Shown: positions 34,688-46,029, numbered from the stretch's first letter. The stretch: 52,960 nucleotides of DNA from Cristatella mucedo (GCA_009760855.2 WPIO01000415.1:1-52960); one strand, 5' to 3'. Numbers and translations: made by a program. Notes: generated by a model not told the origin, from the letters alone.

Positions 34688-34850
34688 CCACATGTGACAA
34701 TAAATAATCATATTCATGTTATTTTAAATATATAATACATAATAGGCTTCGATATTTCACCAATAAAATGTAGCATGTAAAGTTTTAATATTTAATGAAG
34801 ACTGAATAGAGATTACTTGTGATCATCAGTCTCGACATATACATGTGCAG

Positions 34851-34915
34851 TTAATCAAAGGCCTCTTTAAATGAAGTCATCTTTAGTTAATCAAAGGCCT
34901 CTTTAAATGAAGCCA
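34851..34915. repeat. Direct repeat of about 30 bp
   Basis: GTTAATCAAAGGCCTCTTTA followed by AATGAAG occurs twice in tandem, separated by a few bases. Confidence 0.85.
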
Positions 34916-35174
34916 TGTGCCATAGTCTTATTAATAAGAAAACTTAAATGATAAAATATCAAAGTTTACAGTTACATTTACTAATGAATGGCTTCTGTTT
35001 CACTGTAAACGTATAAATATGTGGAAGTTACAGTGAAGGTTATTATACTAAAAACAGTTTGTTATAGTAGGTGTATTTATATAACTGTAAATGTAATTCG
35101 AATGTTTAATAAAAGACAAAAAATAATTAAGGAAGATGCTGAAATTCATAACGTCACAGAAGGGAACAAGGAAG

Positions 35175-36050
35175 CTTGTAGTCGGAGGATTCTTATTCAC
35201 GAAGCATAGAAATGGTGCAGATGGAAAATAAATTAGGCGTTGCGAGGACCGATACTGTGGGGTGCGAATTCATACTCTGAATAATGCTATTATTGAGGAA
35301 GTTGGAAAGCATAGTCATGAAGTTACCCACGGAAAAAGTGTGTTGAAGAAGGAAGAAGCCAAATGAAGAGGCAGGCTCGGGAAACAGAAGAACCCTGTAT
35401 ACGCGTTGTACAACAGGCTCTGCTGGCTGTACCTGTTGACGACGCCCATCTTCTACCTGCTCGTGAGACCTTATCACGCGATGTCCGAAGACAGCGTTTG
35501 AAGACCAGACGTATTGCAGATGGAGATGATTTATGTCGTACAACACAAGACAGTACCTTTTTTGTAAGAATCGAGGATGACGACATGCTCATGTTTGCTA
35601 CGGATGACGATCTACATTTTCTGCAACAGTGTCAGCATTGGTTCGCTGACGGAACATTTCGTGTCACACATGAAGGCTTTGATCAGCTTTACACCTTACA
35701 TGGATTCCACAACAACTCCATATTCCCATTTGCATATGCTCTACTGCCGGGTCGTTCTCAAGCAGTATATGGTAGATTTCTCAATCACATAACGACGCTG
35801 CCGAACGTTGGACAACCTTTATCCATTGTTACGGACTTCAAGCTGGCTGCTATCAACGCCTTCAAAGACAAGTTCCCGAATGCAAAAATGGTGATTTGTA
35901 TGTTTCATTTCGGGCAATGCATATGGAGACAAGTGCAACAGCATGGATTAGCAGTCACTTACAATGATGATCCTGAATTCACTACTAAGGTAAAGCGTCT
36001 AATGGCTTTTGCATTTGTTCCTACTGCGAATGTCATTGCAGCTTCTGAGG

Positions 36051-36052
<2 letters not shown>
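35175..36052 (+). pseudogene. FLYWCH-MULE transposase remnant
   Basis: The first part (35,175-35,345) is a FLYWCH-type zinc finger. It reads GGFLFTKHRNGADGK, a TAA at 35,229-35,231, then RCEDRYCGVRIHTLNN and the His pair in KHSHEVTH. The downstream frame opens at 35,363 in a different phase, so there is a frameshift around 35,350. It carries the MULE catalytic region: WFADGTFRV contains the first Asp, IVTDFKLAAINAFK the second, and MVICMFHFGQCIWRQVQ the C/H segment typical of MULEs. The frame runs on to EELSL, then into a CT microsatellite at 36,053, so the third acidic residue and the C-terminus are missing. A stop, a frameshift and the truncation make it inactive. MULE assignment is firm. 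Confidence 0.87.

Positions 36053-36099
<47 letters not shown>
36053..36099. repeat. (CT)n microsatellite
   Basis: A CT run of about 45 bases that ends the MULE reading frame and adds a spurious Leu/Ser tail to it. Confidence 0.95.
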
Positions 36100-36103
<4 letters not shown>

Positions 36104-36184
36104 CTTCGCTAGCAGGCTACTTGAACCTCGTCGCAGGCCATTATCGCCGTGCTGTTGATTGCGAGCGAAGCAGCGAGAGCTGCT

Positions 36185-36345
36185 TATAATAATTACAATG
36201 CATTTGATAACACGCCCACAGATAGTTTAATCGCTTTCTAGGCGCCATACAATTGCTGAAGAAGAAGCACGATCGATCGATCGAGCGGTCAGTGGCAGCA
36301 CATGCTCAATAAGCAACGAGAATAAAACGGTCAGGGGGTGACGTC
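36185..36345 (-). mobile_element. LINE family A 3' tail
   Basis: The minus strand matches the tail at 11,043-11,180 (TGCATTTGATAACACGCCC, AATCGCTTTCTAGGCGCC, then GAAGCACGATCGA). It also contains a short GATC repeat. Confidence 0.6.
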
Positions 36346-36639
36346 TTCAGGTCTTCATGGGTAGGTCTTCAGGAGATTAGCTTTTTTCGTACTAGACCTT
36401 ATTAAGGTAGCCAGATCTCATGAAGAAACCTCTGAAAATCTTTCAAGGAAGCTTACAGGTTGCGATTCTGCAAATGCTTTAGTCCGACAGGGCTTAACAG
36501 AGACTAAAGAATGTGAACGAATCTTTACAAGTAAAGAAGGCTTAAAACTTTTCTGCCGAGCTGCTAACATCTGGGGAGTGAGGCCTCTCAGTATTAGCCA
36601 GCAAATTGTTTACCGGAAACTTGGACAAATTGTCTACCC

Positions 36640-37015
36640 ATGAAAACCAAGATAGGGGGTTGCTCTTGGCTCTGCCCTTGAATGGACGGCATCACAAAGG
36701 TCTGGAAACGAAATGAGTGCCGAGGAATTCTTAATTCTTAGATAATACTAGGTACATTAGCTGGGCTGGAGTTAGTGAGTCACCAACATTGAGGTGTCTA
36801 TTGTTAAGGTAACTTTACTGAATTTTGATTTTAAATATTTTGCTATAATAAAATATATGGATTCTGTGAGCGTAAATTAGTAGTGATAAGTTGGAAATGC
36901 CATTTCCATTCCCTGAAGTTATCTGTCGCCCCCCTCTCGTATAGATGTTCGCCAGGCGTGGTGACGAATTGCACTGGTATTTGTCTGAATTCCGTTTGCT
37001 GAGACTGTTACAAGG
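36640..37015. repeat. Dispersed repeat E, copy 1
   Basis: Collinear with 39,690-40,050. Shared landmarks are GGAATTC near 36,724, GCTGGAGTTAGTGAGTC, GTGATAAGTTGGAAATGCC, ATTCCCTGAAGTTATCT and TTTGTCTGAATTCCGTTTG. Non-coding, type unknown. Confidence 0.75.
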
Positions 37016-37517
37016 CTAGAAGTTGAGAGTGCTCTCTTGATTCGGCCGAATAAATGGCTTTTGGTAGGCTTTGTGGATGGAGATCGTGGGCTTTCGCACT
37101 GCAGCTTATGTGTAAGGCCAGGATCTAAATTAAGTTCAATTAAAATGGCTATCCGATTCATAATATGTGTGGCTATTATAAGATGTTAGAGGTTTATGGG
37201 TAAATAGCATTTTTTGCATTGTTATAACTTCTACGACCAGTTTATGACTTACAGTGATTTATGGGTCAGCAGAGAATATAACAACACTGTTAGTTGATGG
37301 GCTTTTGTGATTTATGGCAGTGCCATTTAAGGAACGGGCAGCATAGGATCGGGGAGTTACGTTGAGGACGCCGAGCAGGACTGCAGCGTATTGAGCTGCT
37401 GCAGAGTCCGTGTTAATATAGGTCTTTGAGCCTGCTGTGGTATTCTGAGTGGTGCCGCATACCTGCCGTTAGGGTGAACGTCAAACTACAATTTCTAATT
37501 TCACTCTTTTTAATGTA
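37016..37517. other. Unassigned stretch
   Basis: An 80-codon minus-strand frame at 36,919-37,161 overlaps repeat E and has no recognised domain. Confidence 0.35.
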
Positions 37518-38165
37518 ATGTAATGTAATGTATCTCAGTCAGTAACTCCACAAAGTCATAAAGACCATGTGGGTGTTACGCAGGAGAGTTTTGTATAGCA
37601 CACTCACAGCCTAAGCGGCTTTCGGTACGCATTCGGTAGCCAACAGACTTCGTCTCACGCAACAAAGAGAAAGTGGGAAGCATATCAGAGTTAGGAGAGC
37701 AGTTGAGGTAGTGAGTAGCATAAAAGTAGCAACTCAGGACCGCTGAAAAGGATGCGTCATAGTCGGCAGTTGGAGAGTAGATGTCGTTGCACAAGAATTG
37801 TGGAGGCGAGTTCCACAGTCTAGGACCTGCAGAGCTAAAGCTTCTGTCGCCAACTGTCTTTAAGCAGAGGAATGGGACAGCTAATTCATTGTCCACACAG
37901 GACCTGAGGGCGCGAACAGGCTGAAAATGATGCAGCAATTCAGCTAGGTATGAAGGAGCCAAGCCGTGGTGGGCCTTGTGGGTCAGCGTAAGAACTTTGC
38001 TCTGTATCCTTTGCTCAACCGGCAACCATCCTAGCTCTTCCAGCAAAGGTGACACGTGCTCAAACCGCAGGGACTTGAAAACCAGCCTTGCAGCCATATT
38101 CATAGTCGTCTGTACTGGCATAATAGCTTTCTTTGGTAGCCCAGCCAAAAGGGAATTACAATAAT
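37518..38165 (-). pseudogene. LINE family B ORF2 C-terminal domain and 3' UTR (best family B copy)
   Basis: A continuous minus-strand frame of about 190 codons reads AGLPKKAIMPVQTTMNMAAR, SLRFEHVSPLLEELGWLPVE, VLTLTHKAHHGLAPSYLAEL, RSCVDNELAVPFLCLKTVGD and GPRLWNSPPQFLCNDIYSP, then the KSVGYRMRTESR end. This is the domain downstream of RT in Jockey/CR1/L2-like LINEs. The 3' UTR runs into four TAATG-type pentamers at 37,516-37,535, which read as ACATT repeats in element orientation. The frame is open but the RT and endonuclease are absent, so it is a 5'-truncated insertion. Confidence 0.85.
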
Positions 38166-38914
38166 TTTAACTAGCAGCAGATGAATAGTAGCTGCCGATG
38201 AGTTCCGTAGGTTATGGGTTTAAGGATCAGTTGACTCATGAGCTTCGGTTGGCTCGTTCTCGGCTAAGGTGACATGGTTTAGGTTCAGTGCTTCCGAGTA
38301 ACATACTGTCAAGCTTACCTAATTTGTTCCAACAGAGCCAGTGCAATGCGACCAGCTTGTGTCGGCTGATACTAGATAGAATTTCAGCATCGACGTAGAC
38401 ATTTTTTGTTTCTGGCTGACTAGCCTTGTGTGGCGACTTAATTATGCAGTTACTTTATGGATGCTTATGATAAGGCGATATTCTAGATTGAATACTTTCA
38501 AAAATCGAAATAAAGGATGCTGCCATTGAGCGAGCGGTTATTCTGTCGGATACGCATGTATCGCAAGCGTTTTGTAATGGGGAGAGACATAGTGGGCTAG
38601 GACTAGGCAATCGAGGCAAGAAGACGAAGCATCAGAAGATCAGGTGTGAGTAGCATACTGCATCATGCAAAAAACGAATAAGTGCCTATCGCTTCCATCG
38701 CACTGCCAGGTCAAGTGTCGCTGGCTAGCGTCATACATACTCAAAGGGACAGGTTCAGCACGGCGATGAGCGAGCCGACCGAAGCAGATGCGATAAAAAA
38801 GCGTTGCTTCTGGCGAATAAGTTGAAAGCTTTGCCAAATACCTCGCATGCCCGTCTAACCCAGTGTGGCGTATATTAAAGCTTGCTTGAGAGGGTAGAGA
38901 TCCCTAAATTTGTA
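38166..38914. other. Unassigned stretch
   Basis: No recognisable gene or repeat family. A 65-codon minus-strand frame at 38,640-38,837 is unrecognised. Confidence 0.35.
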
Positions 38915-39110
38915 AAATATTCTCTGAGGGCGCTCTATCAAGTGCATTATTATTATTATTCCACACGTATATACAGTGCATTTTATAAAGCACTCTCTGA
39001 GAACTCAATCTCTTTCTGGGCATTTTACATATACTGCAAAGGAAACACGATGGAATGGTGAGTGGTGGCATGGTCAGAAACAAGAATAACATGGTTAGGG
39101 GTTAGAGGCT
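38915..39110. mobile_element. Two LINE family A tails in opposite orientation
   Basis: A plus-strand tail (TCTCTGAGGGCGCTCTATC, GTGCATTATTATTATTATT) ends at about 38,960. A minus-strand tail follows (GTGCATTTTATAAAGCAC, AACTCAATCTCTTTCTGGGC) and continues to about 39,110. They meet at their (ATT)n ends. Confidence 0.7.
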
Positions 39111-39689
39111 TGCTAACTTAATGGTTTTACAGGTTATCTTCTTATTGCACCGGGCATGCGTTATAACGGTCCGGCCGGCATAGTTGTCATATATAAACGC
39201 ACGAGGCTCTTTGTTTAAGACCGACATTTTTGGGATATTTTTACATATGCCCTTGTGACATGTTTCGGCTGTGGCTGCACGTCGTGGAGGCCAACGAATG
39301 CAGGGCGAAGCCAGGGGGCAGGAGGGTAAGTGCCCCACTCCCATGGACAGAAGCAAGTACCTATGTGCTGCGTTGCCATGCTTACAGTGCCGTTGTGCCC
39401 CAGCTGGACTCACCTCACCAAGCCCGATCGACGGGTGGGCGGAGTACCGCATCATTAGGCGCTGCAGTCGGAGAGTATCGGCGGACTAAGCCCAATTTAA
39501 TTGCAACGGGCCAGCAAGGGTTGTGTAACCGGCTAGGCGTGCAGTGGTCTAGTTTCTCCTCTTTCACCGGCCGCTACGGACAACTTGTCGCTTCTTTTCC
39601 TACTCAGGAACTGCCAACATGACGGCTACATCCGTACGTACACTTGTGCTGCCCGCATACGATGTAACCGTCTCCGAAACAGCTCGGTA
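39111..39689. other. Unassigned stretch with a 130-codon frame
   Basis: The plus-strand frame 39,230-39,622 is the longest here, but has no domain, no signal peptide and no splice context that I can support. Two shorter frames overlap it. Confidence 0.3.
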
Positions 39690-40050
39690 ATGAGGAGGGT
39701 GGGGGGCTCCTGGCTCCGCCCCTGAATGAGCAGTGTCACTAAATGAGTGAAGAGGAATTCATAGATATGACAAAGTGTGTTAGGTGGAGTGGGGTTAGCG
39801 AGTCGCCACCATAAAGGCTGGCTGTTGGTTTTTAGCCTAAACTTCACATCATTGCATTCGCTTCAGGTTTTATTATTATTTTTATAAAAGAAAAATAATG
39901 AGGATTATGTTAGCGTAATTTAGTTATGATAAGCTGGAAATGCCATTTCTATTCCCTGAAGTTATCTATCAAGCCCCCTCTCCCAGAAGTTATCCAGACC
40001 CAGGAAGAATCGCTCTTGCATTTGTCTGAATTCCGTTTGTTGCCGTGCCC
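39690..40050. repeat. Dispersed repeat E, copy 2
   Basis: Second copy of the 36,640-37,015 repeat in the same orientation, somewhat more diverged in its middle third. Confidence 0.75.
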
Positions 40051-40959
40051 AGTGAACTGCGTCTGCCTTTGGTCGATGTCAATTCATACAGAATCGTCCG
40101 AAAAATGAGTTTAGTATGGATTTAAATTCAGATGAAGGTGCCTGCCTCCATTGCCAGCTCAAGTGTTGGTTTTGATTTCCCTAGTCCATTCATGCCCTGT
40201 GCCGAGCCGGCTGCTGGCTGCTGGCAAACAGCCCGACAGACAGCGAGTTTGCCCAGCTGCCGAGACTATATAAAGACTTAGAATGAGTTGGACAGTGGGC
40301 AGATACTGGTCTGGCGATTGACTGTCTGAGCAGTGAATGCCTTGCATGCATGCCTTTCATGGAGGCTGTGATGCTTGGGAAGCAGCAGCTGCTGCTGCTG
40401 ACCAGAGATCGCTGCTTCCGGCAGCTGTTGAACCGTACAGCAGAGTAACCAACTGCCTATGCTACTGTGACGGAGGGGGCTGCTGTTAAGGTTGCCCAAA
40501 TATTAAGTCGTACAGAAATAAACCTGGCTTTCGTCAGTTGCCTTCCAGGTCGATGACCTAGATATAAATTGGACAGGTAGAGGAAAGCTGCATTGGAAGA
40601 AATCCGGATGAGAAGATCGGGGACGCTATTTTTAATGCAACGTCAGTGTTATCGCTGCGTTTTTGTCGTAGTAATTGTCGCACTTTAGCGAAGGCTGGTG
40701 ATTGCTATGGAGTACTACTGTTTGCTATTAGAAACTGTAAAACTAAGGAAGCACTGTCAGCTGTTCAATGTCACTATCACTGTGCCTGGGGCATCTGATG
40801 AGGCTGTTCAATGAAGTTTTAAAACAGGTGGATAGAAATTTATGTTTTCTAATGCTTGCTATACGATGTATCATCATTACTATTATTATTATGACTCACT
40901 ATCGATTATTATAGTTGTTAGCCAGCTAAGAGACCATATACTTGAGATTTGAATTTCAT
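40051..40959. other. Unassigned stretch
   Basis: No recognisable coding region. A short CTG/CAG-rich run occurs at 40,380-40,402. Confidence 0.35.
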
Positions 40960-41565
40960 CAACCACTTCTAAATTTGACCAAGCATTTGTCACATCCCGT
41001 ATCAACTTCTGTAAGTCTCTGCTAGCTGGTCTGCCTGCCTGTGCAATCAGCTGGTCATTGCTGGTGCAATGCTCCGGAGCCAGACCCGTCTGTGGCGAGT
41101 GTCGAAATTGCAGCACCACACCACTTCTCGCCGACCTGCAGTGGCTCTCAATCAAACAGCCCGTTGACTTCAAGGTTCTGTCACTTGCGTTTAGATCCCG
41201 CATGCTCTGGCTTCGGCCTGCCTATCTTATCTACTTCCCCACCAGGCAAAAGAATCATGCAGCCTGCCGTTCTGATTCGAATCGTGCAGTCATACCTCAT
41301 ACGAACCTCAAAGCCGTAGGAGACTGTGCCTTTTGTTCCTTTGCTCCCACAGCATGAAACTCACTACTGCCTCATGTCACAGCGTCCCCTGACATGACGA
41401 CATTTACCTGGTCACACTATGTCTGCTGCTTTCGGATGTTACTGCCAAACTTCTGTTTAGTAATTTGTATGCAGCCTCTGTATGTAAAGTGCCTAGATAC
41501 TGAGATTTAGCCCTCTCTGAGGGTGCTATATCAATGTATTGTTATTACTAGTACTATTATGATCA
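40960..41565 (+). pseudogene. LINE family A ORF2 C-terminal fragment and tail
   Basis: Frames read FVTSRINFCKSLLAGLPACA, then PLLADLQWLSIKQPVDFKVL and SLAFRSRML, with a frameshift between them. It ends in a tail at 41,495-41,555 (GTGCCTAGATACTGAGATT, CTCTCTGAGGGTGCTATA). Truncated and inactive. Confidence 0.78.
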
Positions 41566-42193
41566 GTCAGTTAAATACAAAATGTATCAGGTTTACAAAT
41601 CATTCCTGCATTCTTCAATTGTCTTCAAAAGAAAATGAGTCACCAAGAGATAGGCAGAGAAGCACTGCATATGACGAAATGAGGCAGACGACTGGCTGAT
41701 TTGGAAAAATCATTGTGGTCTCTCAACCCGAATATCCGGAACACGTGGCTGAAAAATTGAAAGCACTTATGAAAAATGGTTCGATATAAATCCATGCTGT
41801 ACGTTTGGTGTTATTAAAACGTACCTATGCTTTATAGCATGGCACTTCAGAGCTGCAGTGGACTCACGTTCTGCCTTGTACACTAGCCAAAGTATTTGTA
41901 CAGTGTCATATGCACTGACTCTGCTTATTATGAACCTCCTATTAAGTTGAATTAAAATAATAATTCATTAGCTGATTAAATAGCCTCATTTGTATAAATG
42001 CTTAATTGCCTTAAAGGTTAACATCAAGGCTTGAAGCGAGCAATGAAGGATTGCCCACTGTAGGGCTTGAGCCCACCACCTCTGTCATGAACAGCAAGCA
42101 CCTACCTCTGTGATGAAACCCTGGGAGCAAGTTACCTAGTGGCCAGCTGACGAGCTACTCATACTTTTTACCTCTTCAACGGCATTCTTGTAG
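41566..42193. other. Upstream region of the LRR gene, with a possible SINE scrap
   Basis: At 42,050-42,130 GGGCTTGAGCCCACCACC resembles the inverted box B region of SINE family 1. TTCTTGTAG at 42,185-42,193 is a plausible splice acceptor two bases before the LRR start codon, which suggests a 5' UTR exon further upstream. I could not locate that exon. Confidence 0.4.
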
Positions 42194-42426
42194 AAATGGA
42201 GGCTAATCTTCCGAAAGATGCGACCTCTGACCTATCTGATAAGAGACTTGGCAGAATACCGGACACCTTGCTGGTGGATGCCTCATCACGTTTAGAGTTG
42301 GATTTGAGTAAGATCAGGGATATTAATTTTGCACAGGACCTTCTGAAGTTTGTGAATATTATACGACTGTCTCTACAAGGCTGTGGGTTCTCTGAGCTGC
42401 CAGTGGGGCTATCTGATCTTACAAAA
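42194..42426 (+). CDS. LRR gene, first coding exon
   Basis: An ATG at 42,196 in good context (AGAAATGG) opens a 77-codon frame ending exactly at a strong donor, GTAAGT, at 42,427, in phase 0. It reads MEANLPKDATSDLSDKRLG, then IPDTLL, followed by a 46-residue module from 42,289 with RLELDLSKIRDINF and IIRLSLQGCGFSELPVGL. The pattern LxLSxCxFxELPxxLxxL is a leucine-rich repeat of the 23-residue intracellular type (as in SHOC2-like and LRR/Death or ROCO proteins). No signal peptide is visible, so an intracellular protein is more likely. The same module recurs at 48,796, 51,184 and 52,690. The identity of the full protein is unknown because later exons lie outside the window. Confidence 0.72.
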
Positions 42427-42564
42427 GTAAGTGTGCTTGTGTCCAATCAGACAGCAGTCACCATCAGCATCTGCTTACTCCTTGTCAGCCATGACTGCAC
42501 CGTATACTGCAATGTTTAAAAAACCATGCACGAATTAATTTATTTTTGGGCAGTAGTTGCACAC

Positions 42565-42665
42565 TAGGTGAGGCAGTTGCTTTTCACGACCTTGGCTCCG
42601 AAGTCGTGGGTTCGAATCCTGCGGTGGGCAATGATTATTGCCATTTTAAGTGGTGGTGATATAAT
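42565..42665 (+). mobile_element. tRNA-derived SINE family 2
   Basis: AGGTGAGGCAGTTGCTTTTC is the box A region. GGGTTCGAATCCTG at 42,608-42,622 is an almost perfect RNA polymerase III box B. The CCTGCRGYRGGCAAT sequence after box B recurs in R1, R3, block D and elsewhere, defining the family. Confidence 0.8.
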
Positions 42666-42789
42666 TCATTTTATATAACTCTTAAAAATAATGATACGTA
42701 TTCAAGCTGCACCCTTACATAATTGTAACCTATTGCTCCAGTTGCCTTCAGTGGTTTTGACGATTGTCTCTGCCTTCAGCTATCCAATA

Positions 42790-43145
42790 ATAATAATAAC
42801 AATGAGAATACTTTTGTATAATGGTCCCTGACAGCTTACTCTTTTAACAGGCACTTTACAGGTGCCCTAAAGAAAGCATGACCGAATGATTACTGGTAAC
42901 ATGGGCAACACGATAAAGCATAACATCCCTAGAAAAGACATGCACTGGGTCAACATGTAATAAACGTTAGAAGTAGCAGGCACAGTGCCACCATGCCTTG
43001 ACACACAACGGATCGCAATGACTTGACAATCTTGACGAATCGCAAGGACCAAATAAATGCTGTAATAAAAAGATGCGCTTTAGCTTTGTATACTTTTTTC
43101 ATGTCAGGGATGCCATGGCATCATTTGGGAGTGAGTTTCAAAGGC
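42790..43145 (-). mobile_element. LINE family A 3' fragment (inverted partner)
   Basis: The minus strand matches the 3' region of family A: a tail-like GCACTTTACAGGTGCC near 42,852, then sequence corresponding to 46,330-46,520. It lies head to head with the plus-strand copy that begins at 43,150. Confidence 0.6.
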
Positions 43146-43149
43146 TTCA

Positions 43150-43800
43150 GTTCAATTGGAGGCTTTCAGTTAGTGCAAATTTCGGCAGCTTGGCACGAGC
43201 TTCGCAATTGCCACGTCACACCACCTCTCTCTAACCTGCATTGGCTCAAAATCAAGCAGCGCATTGACTTCACGTTCGTGTCACTTAATTTCAGCCCCCT
43301 TTGATTCTCTTGTTTCAACCTACCAATCAAAACCTCTCCCCCAGTAAGTGAAAATCCACTTCCAACCCTTTGTTGTAAGTGGAGTCGCTTAGTCACACCT
43401 AAGAGGAACCTCGAAACCATTGCTGACCATGCCTTTAGTTGGTACAGTCCGAAATCCTGGATGTCACTACCTAAGCTCGGCACATCGTCCCATGATGACA
43501 TTCACGAAGAAGCTCAAATAGCAGCTGTTTAACTCAGCATTTGGCTGATCTATGTGATTAGTACTTTGTGTGCATGTCCCTGCTTCCTCTATGCCTGCCG
43601 CTTGAGGATATTGCTACCATGTACTTGGCAATGCCTTTCATGTAGCATTTGCAAAATGCCCAGAAAGAGATACAGTTCTCTTAAAATGCTAACTATTTAC
43701 TCGTTCACTTTGCAGCAAATGTAAAGCGCCTAGAAAGAGATTAAGTTCTCTGAGGGTGCTTTATCAAGTGCATTATTATTATTATTATAAATTTTATTGC
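43150..43800 (+). pseudogene. LINE family A ORF2 C-terminal fragment and 3' tail
   Basis: Reads GGFQLVQISAAWHELRNCHV, then TPPLSNLHWLKIKQRIDFTF. Further 3' sequence follows and there are two successive tails (43,655-43,690, degenerate, and 43,718-43,795, well preserved with (ATT)n). Confidence 0.78.
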
Positions 43801-43829
43801 TTAAAGAGCTGCATATCCTGCTTGCAATA

Positions 43830-44300
43830 TTAATCTGGCCTATGTATATGCTGACTAACTTCATGTTAAGATATCTCAGATGATTTGTGCATTTCTATTC
43901 GTTCTGAAACCAGGGCAAAATTAATGAGACAATCTTTCTGAATTTCTCAACGTTTCAGCCAGAATTTAACTTTTAATGTTATATTTCCACCGGATTGTAC
44001 TGGATAGTTTATATCTAGACTGAAAGGTAACTAATTTATTCTAGCTGTATGTGAGGTGTGGTTAGTGAGCAGGCAGCAAGCGTACTGTGGTTTCACATTG
44101 TTAGTTTGTGTGCTTGCTTGTGGTAGATCATATATAGCCTTAAGGTAGAGTAGATAAACCAGTAGGTCTATTAGCAACCTAGGTTTTTGAGCTGTGTTGT
44201 AAGATACCAAAGTATTTGACTTATAAAGAGTGTTTTTTTACTGCCAATGACATAGAAACTGGAACATCCACCGGGTTTCATTCAAGGTATGTAGACAGGT
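43830..44300 (+). repeat. Intron block I, copy 1
   Basis: GTTTCAGCCAGAATTTAACT and GGATAGTTTATATCTA align with the block at 50,440-50,640. ACATCCACCGGGTTTCATTC aligns with 50,883-50,905. These are introns after module 1 and module 2 of the LRR gene, so they support duplication of exon plus intron. Confidence 0.65.
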
Positions 44301-44421
44301 GCCTAAGTTAGCCTGGCTAATGTAATAGAGTAGCCGATCGGAGGCTAGACCGTGAATGACTGTCCACTCCTTTTTTGTGCGGCTGGATGTGACCTCTTAT
44401 ATATATAATTCAATTATGTAT

Positions 44422-44551
44422 AATTCATTTATATAGTGCCTCAAGAGAACTTAATCTCTATTCAGGCGCTTCACATATTCCTCGGGGCTCGAGCCCACTA
44501 CCTCTGTCAAACCTTGGTCGGGGCGAGCACCTTAAACCCTAGACCAAATAT
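44422..44551 (-). mobile_element. tRNA-derived SINE family 1
   Basis: On the minus strand box A (TGGTCTAGGGTTTAAGGTG) and box B (GTGGGCTCGAGCCCC) are present, with the tail GAAGCGCCTGAATAGAGATT and AAGTTCTCTTGAGGCAC. Confidence 0.85.
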
Positions 44552-44949
44552 AGTGGATGCTTGAAAAGGACTTATGATAACATCCTAGTGAGTTGCTGAA
44601 TGATTGCATAAATAAGTAGACCCAAGCCCACTTGACTCCCCATGCTAGAGAACTACCTCGGGCGACTCCTAGCAGGGTGTGGATCTTTACCTGATTTCTC
44701 TGTGATATCTGCAAGTATTTCGCTGCTATCTTCGCTGTGACTAGTTATGAGCTGTCCTCGGATATGGTACACAAAACAGGACATGCTTAGCCTAAGGTGC
44801 TACATGGCCTTTATTGTCTACACCTACCGGTGGATCTTCTTCGGTGGATCAGTGAGAACCTTCCTGCATCTTGCGTTTGCCCTATCCACAGCTTGGCTAT
44901 TAAGAGCCACGACCTGTAAGTCAGTTTAAAGAGTTCCTAGCTGAAATAT

Positions 44950-45935
44950 ATGTGTCTGATAGGCCGTTACTGGTAGCTGGAGTCTGCAATATTCACCCTG
45001 AAAACACTATTGACCGTCAGATCTGCTCATTTCTCGACTGGAGAACTTCGCTTTAGTCCGACACTTACAATGCATTGAAATAGAAAATTTTCTGAAATCT
45101 GCTTGTAGTGCAGGTCTTCTTGATCTGCATTCAGACTCGAACAGCAGCCTTGATAGCCACACTGATACAGTGAACGTGACACTCAGGAGTGCTCTTGATA
45201 AGCATGCTTCCGTTCACTCTATCCGTATGCTAAGTCTTGGGGATTCCTTTCAATTTACCAAAAAATCTCAAATATGTGCCGGGTTAAGCTCAAGCTTGAA
45301 CACCGGTTCATGAAATCGGGGTCGGATAAAGATCTAGTCAATTTCGAAGACTTCTTTCGAATTTACACCCGGAAGCTCAAAAAAAGCCAAGGCTTCTTTT
45401 TTCACTTGAAAGCTGTATTCCTACCAGTCGGACCCTAAACAGATTTATGAGACAAAAAACTATTTACCGGCTAACGCTGTGAGGTTCCACTCCTTAGATA
45501 TTAAGAGTTTAGCAGAAAAGTTTTCAGCCGTCTTTACTCAAAAAATTATGCACATTCGTGCCTCCATGAAGCCCTCTCCGACTAATGCAATTTCGGCATC
45601 ACAACCTGTGACCTTCCTTAAAATGTTTTCGGTGGTTTATGCATGCAATGTCGCTACCTTAATAAGGTACAGCAAAAAAAAGCTAGTTGTCTGGAGGCCC
45701 TATACCACCATCTCTGTGATCTTCACTGGCAGATCAACTTAGCCCTGCCATAACCGATGTTTTTAATGCTTCTTCTGGAAAAGGGGTCGTCCCCAAGTAC
45801 TTCGAATCGGCAATCGTTAGACCCATGCTCAAAATGCCTGGATTAGATGTAAAGGTCCTTGGAAACTATCGCCCAGTTTACCTACTTAATTTCTTGTCCA
45901 AGATGGGTAACCTGAAATTACCCATTACCCTGCTC
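44950..45935 (+). pseudogene. LINE ORF2 fragment (linker and start of RT), family A-like
   Basis: VKLKLEHRFMKSGSDKDLVN and YTRKLKKSQ at 45,270-45,390 match the linker after the endonuclease. LDIKSLAEKFSAVFTQKI follows at 45,497. GKGVVPKYFESAIVRPMLKM, then PGLDVKVLGNYRPV and LNFLSKM (45,780-45,910) form the start of the RT domain. The element stops there, before the catalytic boxes. Several stops and frameshifts are present. This piece covers a part of the LINE that most other copies lack. Confidence 0.8.
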
Positions 45936-46029
45936 GCTGGCCATGCTGCCCGGTTCACCGTCTGTGTAATTAACGGCATCTGCCTGAGCCGTCTTGACAT
46001 GTGTGCAACTGCCTGCAAAGACTTAACAT

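Noticed and set aside
39230-39622. 130-codon plus-strand frame
   Set aside because: No recognisable domain, biased composition, and overlapped by other frames. Could be chance in a GC-richer stretch.
42565-42665. A functional tRNA gene
   Set aside because: Box B is excellent, but I cannot fold a complete cloverleaf with an acceptor stem, and the same sequence recurs as a repeat. It is better read as a SINE.
42790-43800. Twin-priming inversion of a single LINE insertion
   Set aside because: In twin priming the inverted part is the 5' segment. Here the inverted part itself carries 3' tail sequence, so two separate insertions are more likely.
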